DNA from: Denitrovibrio sp.
GTDB taxonomy: Bacteria; Chrysiogenota; Deferribacteres; Deferribacterales; Geovibrionaceae
Direction of reading: 5' to 3'
NCBI GenBank assembly: GCA_002869145.1
Contig: PKTM01000020.1
Span: forward strand, 62,001 to 126,000
Length of the DNA: 64,000 nucleotides
The position numbers and the translations under genes were made by a program. Every line of letters begins with the position of its first letter. Position 1 is the first letter of the stretch. Positions 27,231 to 36,810 of the stretch are shown in pieces. The notes below the pieces were generated by a model. That model was not told where the DNA came from. It saw only the letters and a program-made list of their open reading frames with translations, and did no database searches.

Positions 27231-29365
27231 TCCGACTAATGGACATACAGGATAGACTTGTTAAGAACGGTATAAAGGAAGGTTTCGACCGTGTGCATAC
27301 CGCATATGTTTATGCCGCTCAAAAACACAGAGGCCAGCTCCGCAAAAGCGGTGAACCATACCTTTCTCACCCGCTGAATGTCGCTTATATTCTTGCCCAG
27401 ATGAACATGGACGTTGATACTGTTATTGGTGGACTTCTGCACGACACAGTAGAGGACACAGATGCAACTTTCGATGAAGTATCAAACCTTTTCGGCAGTG
27501 ATGTTGCATTCATTGTGGACGGTGTGACAAAGATTGGAAAGATAGAATTCAAGTCACATCAGGAGAAGCAGGCAGAAAACTTCCGAAAAATGCTCATATC
27601 TATGTCCAAAGACGTTCGCGTAATCCTTATCAAACTGGCAGACAGACTTCATAATATGCGTACTATGGACTATCTGAACGATGAGAAGAAACGCCGCATT
27701 GCCCAGGAAACAATGGATATCTATGCTCCCATGGCACACAGAATGGGTATTGCGTGGATAAAATGGGAGCTGGAAGACAGGTGTTTCCGGATACTAGAGC
27801 CGGACAACTATTACGAAATATACGAAAAAGTTAAGCTGAAACGCGGAGAACGTGAAGAGCTTTTAGTGGAAGTGCGGGAGAAGGTTGTTGATGAGCTTCA
27901 AAAGCACGGTATCAAGGCGAGTGTTACAGGCAGACCAAAACACTTCTACTCCATTTATAATAAGATGAAAAGAAAAAAGGTCAGTTTCGAAGAGATATAT
28001 GACCTTTTAGCTTTGAGGGTGCTGGTGGAAGATATACCCACATGCTACGCTGCTATGGGTATCCTCCACAATATCTGGCGACCTATACAGCACAGGTTCA
28101 AAGACTATATAGCCATGCAGAAGACAAACCTCTACCAGTCTCTGCACACAACCATAATTACCAAAATAGGCGTCACCGTGGAGTTTCAGATAAGAACCCA
28201 CGAAATGCACAAAATAGCAGAAGAGGGGATCGCCGCTCACTGGAAATATAAAGAAGGAAATGTTTTTAATCCTCAGGAGGATAAAACATTCACTTGGCTC
28301 AGACAGCTTTTAGATCAGCATGACCTGCAAAAACCGGAAGACCTTGTGGAGGCACTCAAAGAGGACGTGCTCCCCACTCAGATATATGTTTTCACACCAC
28401 AAGGGGATGTGGTTGAGCTCCCTGTTGGCTCGACACCGGTTGACTTTGCATACAGCATTCACACCGAAGTGGGTCATAAATGTAAAGGTGCAAAGGTGGA
28501 TGGCCGTATTGTCCCGCTGAAATACAAACTTAGAAATGGTGACCGCATATCCATTATTACTGGAGAAGATCATAAACCAAGCCGAGACTGGCTGAATTTT
28601 GTAAAAACCAGCCGCGCAAAAACAAGAATCAGGGCGGCACTGAGAAAGATAGACACTGACCACAGCAAACACGTGGGCTTTGAACTTCTGGAAAAAGAGT
28701 TTCATGCCGAAAATCTTGAGTTTAGAGAGATATTTAATAAGTCTGCAAATGTAAAAAAAGTGCTTGAAAGGTATAGACTCAGGGACGAAGAAGATATATA
28801 CGTGAGTGTCGGTTTTGGAAGGATATCTCCAAAACAGATAGTGCATATGTTTTCTGAACCGAAGGAACTGAAGCCTGAAGATGTTGCCAAACCTCAAGCC
28901 ACGCAGCAGAAGAAAAAGTCCTCCAGCCCTTTTATAATAGAAGGTATAGATGATGTTTTGGTAAAGATAGCCAAATGCTGTTCACCTCTCCCAGGTGAGG
29001 AGGTTGTAGGGTATATAAGCAGAGGACGGGGGATTGTTGTTCACCGCACAGACTGCGAAAACCTTAAAAACACAGCATTTTCAACCGAACGTCTTGTGGA
29101 CGTTGAGTGGGACGAGAAGAAGAACTATAAAATGCCTGTGCGCATTCATGCAAACGTAGAAGACAAGACAGGAATGCTGAACTCGCTGACATCTGTTTTA
29201 AAAGATATGGGTCTTAACATACTGGAGATAGCTTCCCGCAGAGATAAAGACGATACAGCTTCACTTGATTTTTCCATAGAGGTTAAAAACAAGAATGAGC
29301 TTGAGTCTGTTATGCGCAAAATAAAGACCATCGAAGGCATGGTAGAAGTTGTCTATAAGAATTAG
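27209..29365 (+). CDS. rel: Bifunctional (p)ppGpp synthetase/hydrolase
   Basis: Long RelA/SpoT-type stringent response enzyme of 718 residues. The HD hydrolase domain is intact (HDTVEDTD), as is the synthetase domain (GRPKHFYSIYNKMK, YIAMQKTNLYQSLHTT, EFQIRTHEMHKIAEEGIAAHW). TGS (from QIYVFTPQGDVVELP), zinc-finger-like and C-terminal ACT domains follow. Both catalytic centres look active, so it probably both makes and degrades ppGpp. The ATG at 27209 overlaps recJ; an internal ATG at 27239 is possible, but alignment with family N-termini favours a start near 27209-27230. Confidence 0.95.
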   Translation: MGSRERIVRLMDIQDRLVKNGIKEGFDRVHTAYVYAAQKHRGQLRKSGEPYLSHPLNVAYILAQMNMDVDTVIGGLLHDTVEDTDATFDEVSNLFGSDVAFIVDGVTKIGKIEFKSHQEKQAENFRKMLISMSKDVRVILIKLADRLHNMRTMDYLNDEKKRRIAQETMDIYAPMAHRMGIAWIKWELEDRCFRILEPDNYYEIYEKVKLKRGEREELLVEVREKVVDELQKHGIKASVTGRPKHFYSIYNKMKRKKVSFEEIYDLLALRVLVEDIPTCYAAMGILHNIWRPIQHRFKDYIAMQKTNLYQSLHTTIITKIGVTVEFQIRTHEMHKIAEEGIAAHWKYKEGNVFNPQEDKTFTWLRQLLDQHDLQKPEDLVEALKEDVLPTQIYVFTPQGDVVELPVGSTPVDFAYSIHTEVGHKCKGAKVDGRIVPLKYKLRNGDRISIITGEDHKPSRDWLNFVKTSRAKTRIRAALRKIDTDHSKHVGFELLEKEFHAENLEFREIFNKSANVKKVLERYRLRDEEDIYVSVGFGRISPKQIVHMFSEPKELKPEDVAKPQATQQKKKSSSPFIIEGIDDVLVKIAKCCSPLPGEEVVGYISRGRGIVVHRTDCENLKNTAFSTERLVDVEWDEKKNYKMPVRIHANVEDKTGMLNSLTSVLKDMGLNILEIASRRDKDDTASLDFSIEVKNKNELESVMRKIKTIEGMVEVVYKN

Positions 29366-29383
29366 TACATATAAAAGCCTGAT

Positions 29384-29399
29384 GTTTAATTAATTAAAC
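29384..29399. terminator. Perfect AT-rich palindrome between convergent rel and antiporter genes
   Basis: GTTTAATTAATTAAAC is a perfect 16-bp palindrome followed on the + strand by CCTTTTT. It may act as a weak bidirectional terminator, though with no loop bases it would need to open at its centre. Confidence 0.3.
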
Positions 29400-29409
29400 C
29401 CTTTTTAAA

Positions 29410-30618
29410 TCAAGGCAGAGGCTTCTTTAAAGTTTTTAAATATACACTGAGGCTTAGCGGCGGAAGCATAGTTGTTACAAATGCTATCAGAACCAGTATT
29501 GAAAAAACTGAGTCGTTAATAATGCCAAGCTTTAGCCCCACTGATGCTATGACAAGCTCCACAGCCCCTCTGCCGTTTAGTGCAAAACCTACAATTGTAG
29601 CCTCCTGCCTGTTCATTTTACCAAGCAGAGCACCAGCGCCCCCTCCCACGAACTTTCCAAGTATGGCAGCGAAAAGCAGCACGGAAACAAGAAGTAAATC
29701 AGTTCGGAAAATGTCGAATGTTACATGAAATGATAGGCTGACAAAAAATATTGGTCCTATAAAACCATAAGTGATTGATACGAACCTGTCGCTGATTTTG
29801 TTGAATAAATCTTTGTCTACAACACCCTCTCTGACGAAAAGTCCTGCCATATATGCACCGATAATAATGTGAAGCCCTGCTATCTCTGCCATCACTCCAA
29901 ACAGGAAAGCCATAACGAGTGCAAAGGTAAAGCCCTTTGACTCTCTGCCTGAGAAGTATTTACCTATTTTAGGATATACGAAAAGCCCTACTGATATTGT
30001 CACTGCAAAGAAAATCAGCACTTTTGCAGTAAGTATCATAAAGCTGAAAAAATCAAAAGAGCCGGATTTAGTGGCGATATCTATTATAGCAGTGAAAAAA
30101 GCCAGAGACATTACGTCATCGATAATAGAAGCACCTATGATAACAGGTGTTACTCGTTTTTCTGTGATGCCCATATCATGCAGAACTCTTGCATTTACAG
30201 CTATGGCGGTTATAGAAAGTCCCATAGCTACAAACAAAGATTGGTTTTGTCCCATACCGAACGCAGTGCATACAGCATAACCTATAAAAAATGGAATAAT
30301 AAAACCGAAAATACCAACAAGACTAGACTGGTAGCTGTTTTGTTTAAGTTTTGCTGGGTCTGTCTCTAGCCCCGCATAAAACATCAGAAAAAACACTCCC
30401 AGTTCCGAGAGTATCTCTATCATCTCGTTAGGCACTATAACGCCTAACAGAGCCGGCCCGAATATGATTCCAGCGGTAAGCTCTCCTAAAACTGCGGGCT
30501 GCTTAAGTTTACGGCAGATAACACCTGTGGTCCATACTATCACAAGTATTAAGAGGAGGTTCAATGTAGGATCGTTAGAAGTGACATACTTTATGATTCC
30601 ATCTGCAAATTTTTCCAA
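29410..30618 (-). CDS. CPA2-family Na+(K+)/H+ antiporter
   Basis: A 402-residue, 12-13 helix monovalent cation:proton antiporter of the CPA2 (KefB/NapA-like) family. The family regions LGELTAGIIFGPALLGVI, GLETDPAKLKQNSY and the ASIIDDVMSLAFF segment with the paired acidic residues of the ion site are visible. It lacks the TrkA-N nucleotide domain of full KefB/C. It is 43 bases downstream of the UspE-like gene on the same strand, so the two may be co-expressed. Confidence 0.9.
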   Translation of the reverse strand: MEKFADGIIKYVTSNDPTLNLLLILVIVWTTGVICRKLKQPAVLGELTAGIIFGPALLGVIVPNEMIEILSELGVFFLMFYAGLETDPAKLKQNSYQSSLVGIFGFIIPFFIGYAVCTAFGMGQNQSLFVAMGLSITAIAVNARVLHDMGITEKRVTPVIIGASIIDDVMSLAFFTAIIDIATKSGSFDFFSFMILTAKVLIFFAVTISVGLFVYPKIGKYFSGRESKGFTFALVMAFLFGVMAEIAGLHIIIGAYMAGLFVREGVVDKDLFNKISDRFVSITYGFIGPIFFVSLSFHVTFDIFRTDLLLVSVLLFAAILGKFVGGGAGALLGKMNRQEATIVGFALNGRGAVELVIASVGLKLGIINDSVFSILVLIAFVTTMLPPLSLSVYLKTLKKPLP

Positions 30619-30661
30619 AACGTATTATCCTTTTATGGTTCTTATGTGGTTATTTTCAGAC

Positions 30662-31522
30662 CTAGGTAACAACCAGAACATCAGATACCAGCTCGTCCAG
30701 TATTTTCTCGGCGGTGTTACCTATAAGGGCTCCTGTTACACCTTTTCGCACAACAGACCCTATAACAACTATGTCTGCGTCAACTTTTTCCGCTGCCTCC
30801 AGTATGGCAATTTTCGCCTTCCCTTTGGAGAGGAAAACCTTATCTTTATCTATTCCGAAATAAGCTCCGATAATCTCTTCATTAGACGAGAATGTGTCAT
30901 CCTTGTCTTCTATATAGCTTTTGAATGTAACCGTATCTGTCACTGCGCTTACAATTGCCACACTCATTCCGGTAAGCTGCGCAATTGTCTTTGCACGCTG
31001 AATAACAGCCATGTTCAGCCTTGCATGATCTTCATCCGGATACTCAAGGTTTATGGCTGCCAGTATAACGCCGCTGGTGTAGTCTTTGTCCTCCCGAACA
31101 AAAAGAATAGGGCTCACACACCTTCTGATAAGCATAAAGTCAGAAGTCTTTCTCATTTTTCTTTTTGATTTACCGTAAGCAAATGTAGATTTTACAATCA
31201 GATTACTAGCCCTGCGCACTGCAGCGTGGGGGATTGCCTCGTGCCAGTTTTTATGCCAGTAGAGTTCGAATGTTGATTTCACACTGTCACTTTCAATAGG
31301 CTTCACAAGTTCCTGAACCCATTCGAGCTTCTCTTCATAAAATCTATTTTTTGCATCGGACATAGAGAATGATTTGTCTATTTGGCTTTTTTCAGGGTAA
31401 TCGCTCACGAAGAAATGAACATGACTGCAGGCGTTGCGTGTTAGTTTGGAAACTCTGTCAAGCACAGCGTTATTGCCTGAAGTGGGGTCAATAACTACAA
31501 AAATGTTTGAATTGTATATAAC
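30662..31522 (-). CDS. UspE-like tandem universal stress protein with a non-canonical start
   Basis: Two tandem Usp domains; the second ends with the ATP-binding G-x2-G-x9-GS/N-type pattern (VVIGSVVRKGVTGALIGNTAEKI). The first canonical start in frame is GTG 31465, but this would cut off the conserved first strand (SNIFVVIDPTSGNNAVLDR), which is encoded upstream in the same frame. The frame reaches back to a TGA, then GTT (31522-31520), then ATA (31519-31517). AGGAG at 31534-31530 lies 7 bases before the GTT, the ideal distance for a start codon, so a GTG start may have changed to GTT, or ATA is used. The protein would have ~286 residues. Confidence 0.75.
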   Translation of the reverse strand, partial: VIYNSNIFVVIDPTSGNNAVLDRVSKLTRNACSHVHFFVSDYPEKSQIDKSFSMSDAKNRFYEEKLEWVQELVKPIESDSVKSTFELYWHKNWHEAIPHAAVRRASNLIVKSTFAYGKSKRKMRKTSDFMLIRRCVSPILFVREDKDYTSGVILAAINLEYPDEDHARLNMAVIQRAKTIAQLTGMSVAIVSAVTDTVTFKSYIEDKDDTFSSNEEIIGAYFGIDKDKVFLSKGKAKIAILEAAEKVDADIVVIGSVVRKGVTGALIGNTAEKILDELVSDVLVVT

Positions 31523-31600
31523 TCAGCTACTCCTAATTTGACTCTAACAATATTATAATGCTAGCGAATAAGTTTAGCCATAGAATATGGCGGAATTATA

Positions 31601-33361
31601 TTAGGTGAAAAGTCCTGAGGCTCTCTCGGTCTTTCTGCGGATGCAATCATAGACTGCTTTTTCAGTGGAGATTATTGTAAGGTGTTTTCTTGCTCTGGTC
31701 AGCGCAGTATAAAACAGTTCTCTGGTAAGTATTTTGCTGTCTGATTCGGGGAGTACAAAAAGTACATGGTCAAACTCTGACCCCTGACTTTTGTGCACTG
31801 TCATTGAGTAGGCAGGGACATGGTCCGGAAGTCTGGCAGGAGTTATCATTCTGGTTTTACTGTTTTCATCTGCGAAATGAGCCCTGCACTCTTCACCCTG
31901 ACCGAGTATAAGCCCTGTTTCACCGTTGAAAAGGGAGAGACCATAGTCGTTTTGAACTATCATAACGGGCATTCCGTTATAGAATTGCTTTGTATTGTCG
32001 TTTATACCCGCTTTAAAAAGTGTTTTTAACGCCACAGCATTTATGTGGTCGGTGCCGCCTGCTGTTTTTCTGTGTGGAGTAAGAATCCTGAACCTGTTGA
32101 AAAGCTCTATTGCATTTGCAGGGTCATCTGTTGATGTGTAGCTTTTGACATGATCAAGTATAAAAGTGCCTATAACACTTTCAAAGCTGTCGTCCAGTTT
32201 GATGAAATCAACAACCCCTGTGCTGTCTTTTTTAAGAACATCCAGAGCGGTATCTGCATCGCCCGCCCCGGCTGCTGCTGCAAGAAGTCCTATCCCCTCA
32301 TCACTTTTATATCTGTAGCTTTTGTCCAGCATTATGGTTATGTTTGAAAACCTGTCACCGGAACCTCTGAGTGGGGAATCTGAGATGTTTGAAAGCAGCT
32401 CAGCACGTTCTTTTGTAAAATCCCCAACCGGAGCGTTCAGGCATATATCCCCAAGCACTGCTCCCGGCTGTACGGATGCCAGCTGGTCCTTGTCGCCCAT
32501 CAAGATAAGACGGCAGTCACTCTTTAGGCCGTCAATAAGCTTTGCCATAAGCCTGACATCCACCATAGATGCTTCATCCACAACCAAAATGTCATACGGC
32601 AGTTTATTATCTTTGTCATAAACAGGTCTTTTGCTGTCTCCTGTCATTCCCAGCAGCCTGTGTATTGTGACCGCTTTTTCAGGTATGTGTTCAGCTCCAG
32701 AGTCACCTGACACACTATTTCGTTTTTCTGTAATGGTCTCAGTCAGTCTTGAAGCAGCTTTGCCTGTTGGTGCACAAACGGCTGTTTTTAGAGGTTTTCC
32801 GGAGATGTCTCCCATAAGCGCAATGAGACTGAATACTGTAGTGGTCTTACCTGTGCCGGGGCCACCGGAGATAACAGACAGGCTGTTCAAAGCGGCGTTT
32901 GCTGCGGCAGCTTTCTGCATGGAATTCTCAGGGAAATAGCTGTTGATAACTTTCAAAAGTCTGTCAATTTCACACTGGTCATCTCTTAGGGCGCGCTCTT
33001 TAATGAAATCTGCTACAGATTTTTCGTCCGAGTAAAAACTTTTCATGTAAAGACTGTTGCCTGCTTTGATAAAAGGGGCGTTCATGGATGGCGCTTCAGC
33101 TATTACACCAGCGTCAATAAGGCTGTTTATCATCTCTTTACGAAGTACACTATCTATATCTTTCTGATACGTTTCATAAAATTCAAAAAGCTCAGGTTTC
33201 TCTGTGTCCAGACATGTGTTTCCGCCTTCTGTTGCATTAAAGATCAGCGCAAAAAGAAGCTCTCCTTCTGGGACACAGAAAGATTCGGCAATATTTTTTG
33301 CAAAATATATATCGATATCTCTAAGATGTTTTCTGTCTCTCAGTTCCTGTAATATGTTCAT
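31601..33361 (-). CDS. recD: Exodeoxyribonuclease V alpha chain (RecD)
   Basis: 5'-3' helicase subunit of RecBCD, 586 residues. Visible motifs are Walker A SGGPGTGKTTT, DEASMVD, GDKDQLASVQPG, TVHKSQGSEFDHV and YTALTRARKHLTI. It overlaps recB by 4 bases (ATGA) and is the last gene of the recC-recB-recD operon. It looks intact. Confidence 0.95.
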   Translation of the reverse strand: MNILQELRDRKHLRDIDIYFAKNIAESFCVPEGELLFALIFNATEGGNTCLDTEKPELFEFYETYQKDIDSVLRKEMINSLIDAGVIAEAPSMNAPFIKAGNSLYMKSFYSDEKSVADFIKERALRDDQCEIDRLLKVINSYFPENSMQKAAAANAALNSLSVISGGPGTGKTTTVFSLIALMGDISGKPLKTAVCAPTGKAASRLTETITEKRNSVSGDSGAEHIPEKAVTIHRLLGMTGDSKRPVYDKDNKLPYDILVVDEASMVDVRLMAKLIDGLKSDCRLILMGDKDQLASVQPGAVLGDICLNAPVGDFTKERAELLSNISDSPLRGSGDRFSNITIMLDKSYRYKSDEGIGLLAAAAGAGDADTALDVLKKDSTGVVDFIKLDDSFESVIGTFILDHVKSYTSTDDPANAIELFNRFRILTPHRKTAGGTDHINAVALKTLFKAGINDNTKQFYNGMPVMIVQNDYGLSLFNGETGLILGQGEECRAHFADENSKTRMITPARLPDHVPAYSMTVHKSQGSEFDHVLFVLPESDSKILTRELFYTALTRARKHLTIISTEKAVYDCIRRKTERASGLFT

Positions 33362-36300
33362 GGTCTTTTCACCAGTTTTTCAAGTTCTTCTATAGTAGAT
33401 CCCTTAGGACTGTGCAGATAAAAACCTTCGGTTCCAAGAGAGTTTACACCCCTCATAAAGAGATACAGTCCGCCGCCTATGTGAGTGTCGAAGCTATAGT
33501 GGGGTATCAGCTTTTTCAGGTGCATGTGCAGTGCGAGGATATAGATGTGCATCTGCATATAGTAATGACTGCCCAGCATCTCAGCGTGCATCTTTTCAAA
33601 AGAGTAAGAATGTATATCACTTCCCAGATGATTAGATTTCCAGTCGAGAACCCAGTATTTGCCGTTTTGCTGAAAAATAAGGTCGGCAAACCCGTTCATA
33701 AACCCCTGCATAGTGCTAAAGCTGAGTGTGGAGGCCGCCTTTGCAAAGTCATCTTCGCCGCTTTTTTCGAAAATGTCTGATATATCTGCTGAACTGAATT
33801 TTCCTGTACTGATATGAAACTCCATCTCCGGTATGTATTGCCCTTTTTTGAGTTTCGAAAGGTTTATGCCTGCCACATCTTTCTCTATAATACTTATGAG
33901 GTTGTCCGCTACGGCAGGAGCATACGACTGATCAAATGAATACTTTTCAAGCTTTTCATGGACGGTGTCTAAAACAGAAAACTTGCTGTAGTTTTCGAAA
34001 TATATATTTTCCATACACTCGTGGAGAAATGTTCCGGCTTTTGCCCCTTTTGGGAAACTGAATATGTCAAATCTGGATGTCTCCTCCTGTTTCTCCTGTG
34101 CTGTGAACTGGTCGGTGTCTTTCACACCTGCGCTGGATGAGTGTATCAGTCTGGAGAAGCTGTTTATCTGCCAGCCGTAGGGGATTACTGAGCTGAATGT
34201 CCTGCCTGCTGTTTTCGGTTTCTCCTTAGAGTTTGTGTATGTCTGGACGACATTTTCAGGCAGACTGCATACTCTTATGCCCGTTTCAGATGCAAAGGAT
34301 TTCAGCACGGTAGGATCATATTTTTCATATTCGCCGTTTATCAGCTTTGCTATGGAGGTTTTGTAGCTCTCTTTCGCCTCACCCCAGGCAGTGAAGCAGA
34401 CAGAGTTTGCTCTTGTAAGTGCTACATAAGCTATCCGCAGGTCTTCTGCCATTTTTTCATCGTTTGCGTAATCTTTTGATTGCTGCGAATCAGTAATGTC
34501 CAGATAATATTTTTCGTCTTTATGATATTTAGGGTAGTTCTTAACTCTCGGGTTGCTTCCTGACGGGAACATCAAAAAAGGTGTGTAGACGATGTTGTAT
34601 TCAAGCCCCTTGCTTTTGAAAATGGTGATAATGGTAACAGCATTCTCGTCACTGTCCATCTTTAGCTCCGCTTCTTCCTCTCTGCCGTTTTCCTGAGTCA
34701 TTTTCTCTTTCATCCACTTAAGAATGTCTGAGGGTGAGGCTTTTCTGTCCGCCTCGTGTCTTTGAGCCAGTTCGCTGAGATGGATAAGGTTCGTCAGCTT
34801 GCGTTCGCCGTTTTTCGTTGCGGCAGTTTTTTCAAAAAGCCTTCGTGATGCAGCCAGACTGAAAAACATAGGCGCAAAACCTTTCATATTTATCAGGTCG
34901 TTATATGATCGAAACTCCTCTGTTATGCGGTCCCACTCTTCTGTTTCCGTTATGCCGTGGATGTCATTTGCATTGTAGCCGAAGAGACTTGTAGCCATTG
35001 CTGTTTTTACAGCTTTTTGACTGAAAGGCGATATGACAGCCTGCAAAACAGATATCAGCTCCATAGCTTCTACACTGTCAAATACTGATTCTGAGCCGGA
35101 CATAACAGCGGGTACCAGACAATCAGCAAGGGCTTCTTTTACCATAATCATCTGTTTTCTGCTGCGGCAAAGCACAGCTATGTCAGATGGCTGTACAGGT
35201 TTTCCGTCAAGAGATGCATTACCGCTGGCTGAGGTGTTCAGCAGTTCGGCTATGTGTCTGGCTGTAGAACCTGCTATCTGCTGAGCGGTAGTTTTTTCAG
35301 CGTTCCATATGGTCATTGGCGGGTAGGTTTTGCCGTTGACATTAAGTCTGTAATTCTTATCTCCCCTTGACGGTTTATAGCTGATGTCGTCCATCAGAAA
35401 TGAGTTCTCTTTATCAAAGAATTTATTAACACTCTCCACCAGATTGCTGTCTGAGCGGTAGTTTTGGGTAAGGGTGTATTTATCGCCACCCGATTTTGAC
35501 GCTTTCAGATAAGCGTATACATCTGCCCCGCGAAACGAATATATTGCTTGTTTCGGGTCGCCTATCATAAAGAACGGCCGCCCTTTTTTGCCGAATGCGA
35601 TATTAAATATATCGTACTGATAAGGGTCGGTATCCTGAAACTCATCTATAAGTGCGGCCATATATTTGCTGTACAGAGTGTTTGCCATAGAGCTTCCATC
35701 TGTGCACACTGCGTCACGCATTCTTGTTATAAGATCATCGTAAGACTGCATATTATTGTTCAGCTTGTGCTTTTCCAGATTGCTGTCCATATAATCGCAC
35801 AGCCGGTATTTCAAACCGCTCACGTAGTTTTCTGTCAGCGTGTTAAATTCCTCCGCATCTTTATACCAGTTTTCAAATATCTCAAAAAAGCTGTGATCAA
35901 GAGAATGTCCCTTTTTTAAACTTTTAGTGACATTGCTTTGGGTAAGTCTTATTAAATCACCGTCTGAGTCTTCCATAGTATATCTGTTTTCGAGTATCTT
36001 TTTTTCAAAAATTGCCAGAGTCCTTTCGACTATGTGTATGCTGTATGAATTTCTGTTTAGAGGGTAGTTGGGATTTGCCGGGTCGAGAAGCTCCGTAACC
36101 TCTTCACGCACAAGTTTCCACTCTTTTGATATAACGCCAAACGCTGCTTCTATGTATTTTGCATTGTCAGCAACTTCCTGTTCGCTTATCTCCTTCTCTG
36201 GTCTGATAAGTTCCGCAGAGAGGCTTGATGAAACCTGCATGTAAAAATCCACTAACCCGTCTGGGGATTCCTTTGCCAGTCTTGGTATCACAGCCTTGTC

Positions 36301-36810
36301 TGCACTGTAAAAATTCTTACGCCAGAAATCATACACAGGTTTTTTTATTATCTCTCTGATGTCTCCGGAAAGCTCCACGTCATAAGGAATTTTTCCTGAG
36401 AATGCGCTCTCTTTCAGCATCCTCTGACAGAAGCCGTGTATGGTGAAAACCGAACACTGATCAAAGTCTCTGATGGCGTATTTGATAAGCTTCAGATCGC
36501 TTTCAGCACTTTTTGCTCTTTCGTCTGCATATTCACAAGCAAAAGGGTCATCAGGTGGCGTGGTACCGTCTTTTCTACTCAGTATGGCATCACGCACAGC
36601 CAGAAGCCTGCGGTATATCTTTGCCTTTAAATCTGAGACGGCGGCCTTGGTATATGTAACCACCAGAATGGATTCCACACTGTACTGCTTCTCTATGATC
36701 ATCCGTACAAATAGTCCGGTTATGTTGTATGTTTTACCAGTCCCTGCGTTTGCCTCTATAAGGTTTGTGCCAGTAAGGGGAGCTTTCAGAAGCTCTAGTT
36801 CCTGCTTCAT
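33358..36810 (-). CDS. recB: Exodeoxyribonuclease V beta chain (RecB)
   Basis: 3'-5' helicase and nuclease subunit of RecBCD, 1150 residues. The UvrD-type helicase motifs are present: EANAGTGKTYNI, DEFQDTDPYQYDIF, the GDPKQAIYSFRGAD segment and IAYVALTRA. The C-terminal nuclease centre includes FVDLI-like FADLIFQQ and WVLDWKSNHLG with the DxK motif. It overlaps recC and recD by 4 bases each, so it is translationally coupled to both. It looks intact even though recC upstream is interrupted. Confidence 0.95.
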   Translation of the reverse strand: MKQELELLKAPLTGTNLIEANAGTGKTYNITGLFVRMIIEKQYSVESILVVTYTKAAVSDLKAKIYRRLLAVRDAILSRKDGTTPPDDPFACEYADERAKSAESDLKLIKYAIRDFDQCSVFTIHGFCQRMLKESAFSGKIPYDVELSGDIREIIKKPVYDFWRKNFYSADKAVIPRLAKESPDGLVDFYMQVSSSLSAELIRPEKEISEQEVADNAKYIEAAFGVISKEWKLVREEVTELLDPANPNYPLNRNSYSIHIVERTLAIFEKKILENRYTMEDSDGDLIRLTQSNVTKSLKKGHSLDHSFFEIFENWYKDAEEFNTLTENYVSGLKYRLCDYMDSNLEKHKLNNNMQSYDDLITRMRDAVCTDGSSMANTLYSKYMAALIDEFQDTDPYQYDIFNIAFGKKGRPFFMIGDPKQAIYSFRGADVYAYLKASKSGGDKYTLTQNYRSDSNLVESVNKFFDKENSFLMDDISYKPSRGDKNYRLNVNGKTYPPMTIWNAEKTTAQQIAGSTARHIAELLNTSASGNASLDGKPVQPSDIAVLCRSRKQMIMVKEALADCLVPAVMSGSESVFDSVEAMELISVLQAVISPFSQKAVKTAMATSLFGYNANDIHGITETEEWDRITEEFRSYNDLINMKGFAPMFFSLAASRRLFEKTAATKNGERKLTNLIHLSELAQRHEADRKASPSDILKWMKEKMTQENGREEEAELKMDSDENAVTIITIFKSKGLEYNIVYTPFLMFPSGSNPRVKNYPKYHKDEKYYLDITDSQQSKDYANDEKMAEDLRIAYVALTRANSVCFTAWGEAKESYKTSIAKLINGEYEKYDPTVLKSFASETGIRVCSLPENVVQTYTNSKEKPKTAGRTFSSVIPYGWQINSFSRLIHSSSAGVKDTDQFTAQEKQEETSRFDIFSFPKGAKAGTFLHECMENIYFENYSKFSVLDTVHEKLEKYSFDQSYAPAVADNLISIIEKDVAGINLSKLKKGQYIPEMEFHISTGKFSSADISDIFEKSGEDDFAKAASTLSFSTMQGFMNGFADLIFQQNGKYWVLDWKSNHLGSDIHSYSFEKMHAEMLGSHYYMQMHIYILALHMHLKKLIPHYSFDTHIGGGLYLFMRGVNSLGTEGFYLHSPKGSTIEELEKLVKRP

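Noticed and set aside
30464-31168. 234-codon + strand frame across the antiporter and UspE genes
   Set aside because: It is antisense to two well-supported genes, rich in Cys/Phe/Tyr, with no family features.
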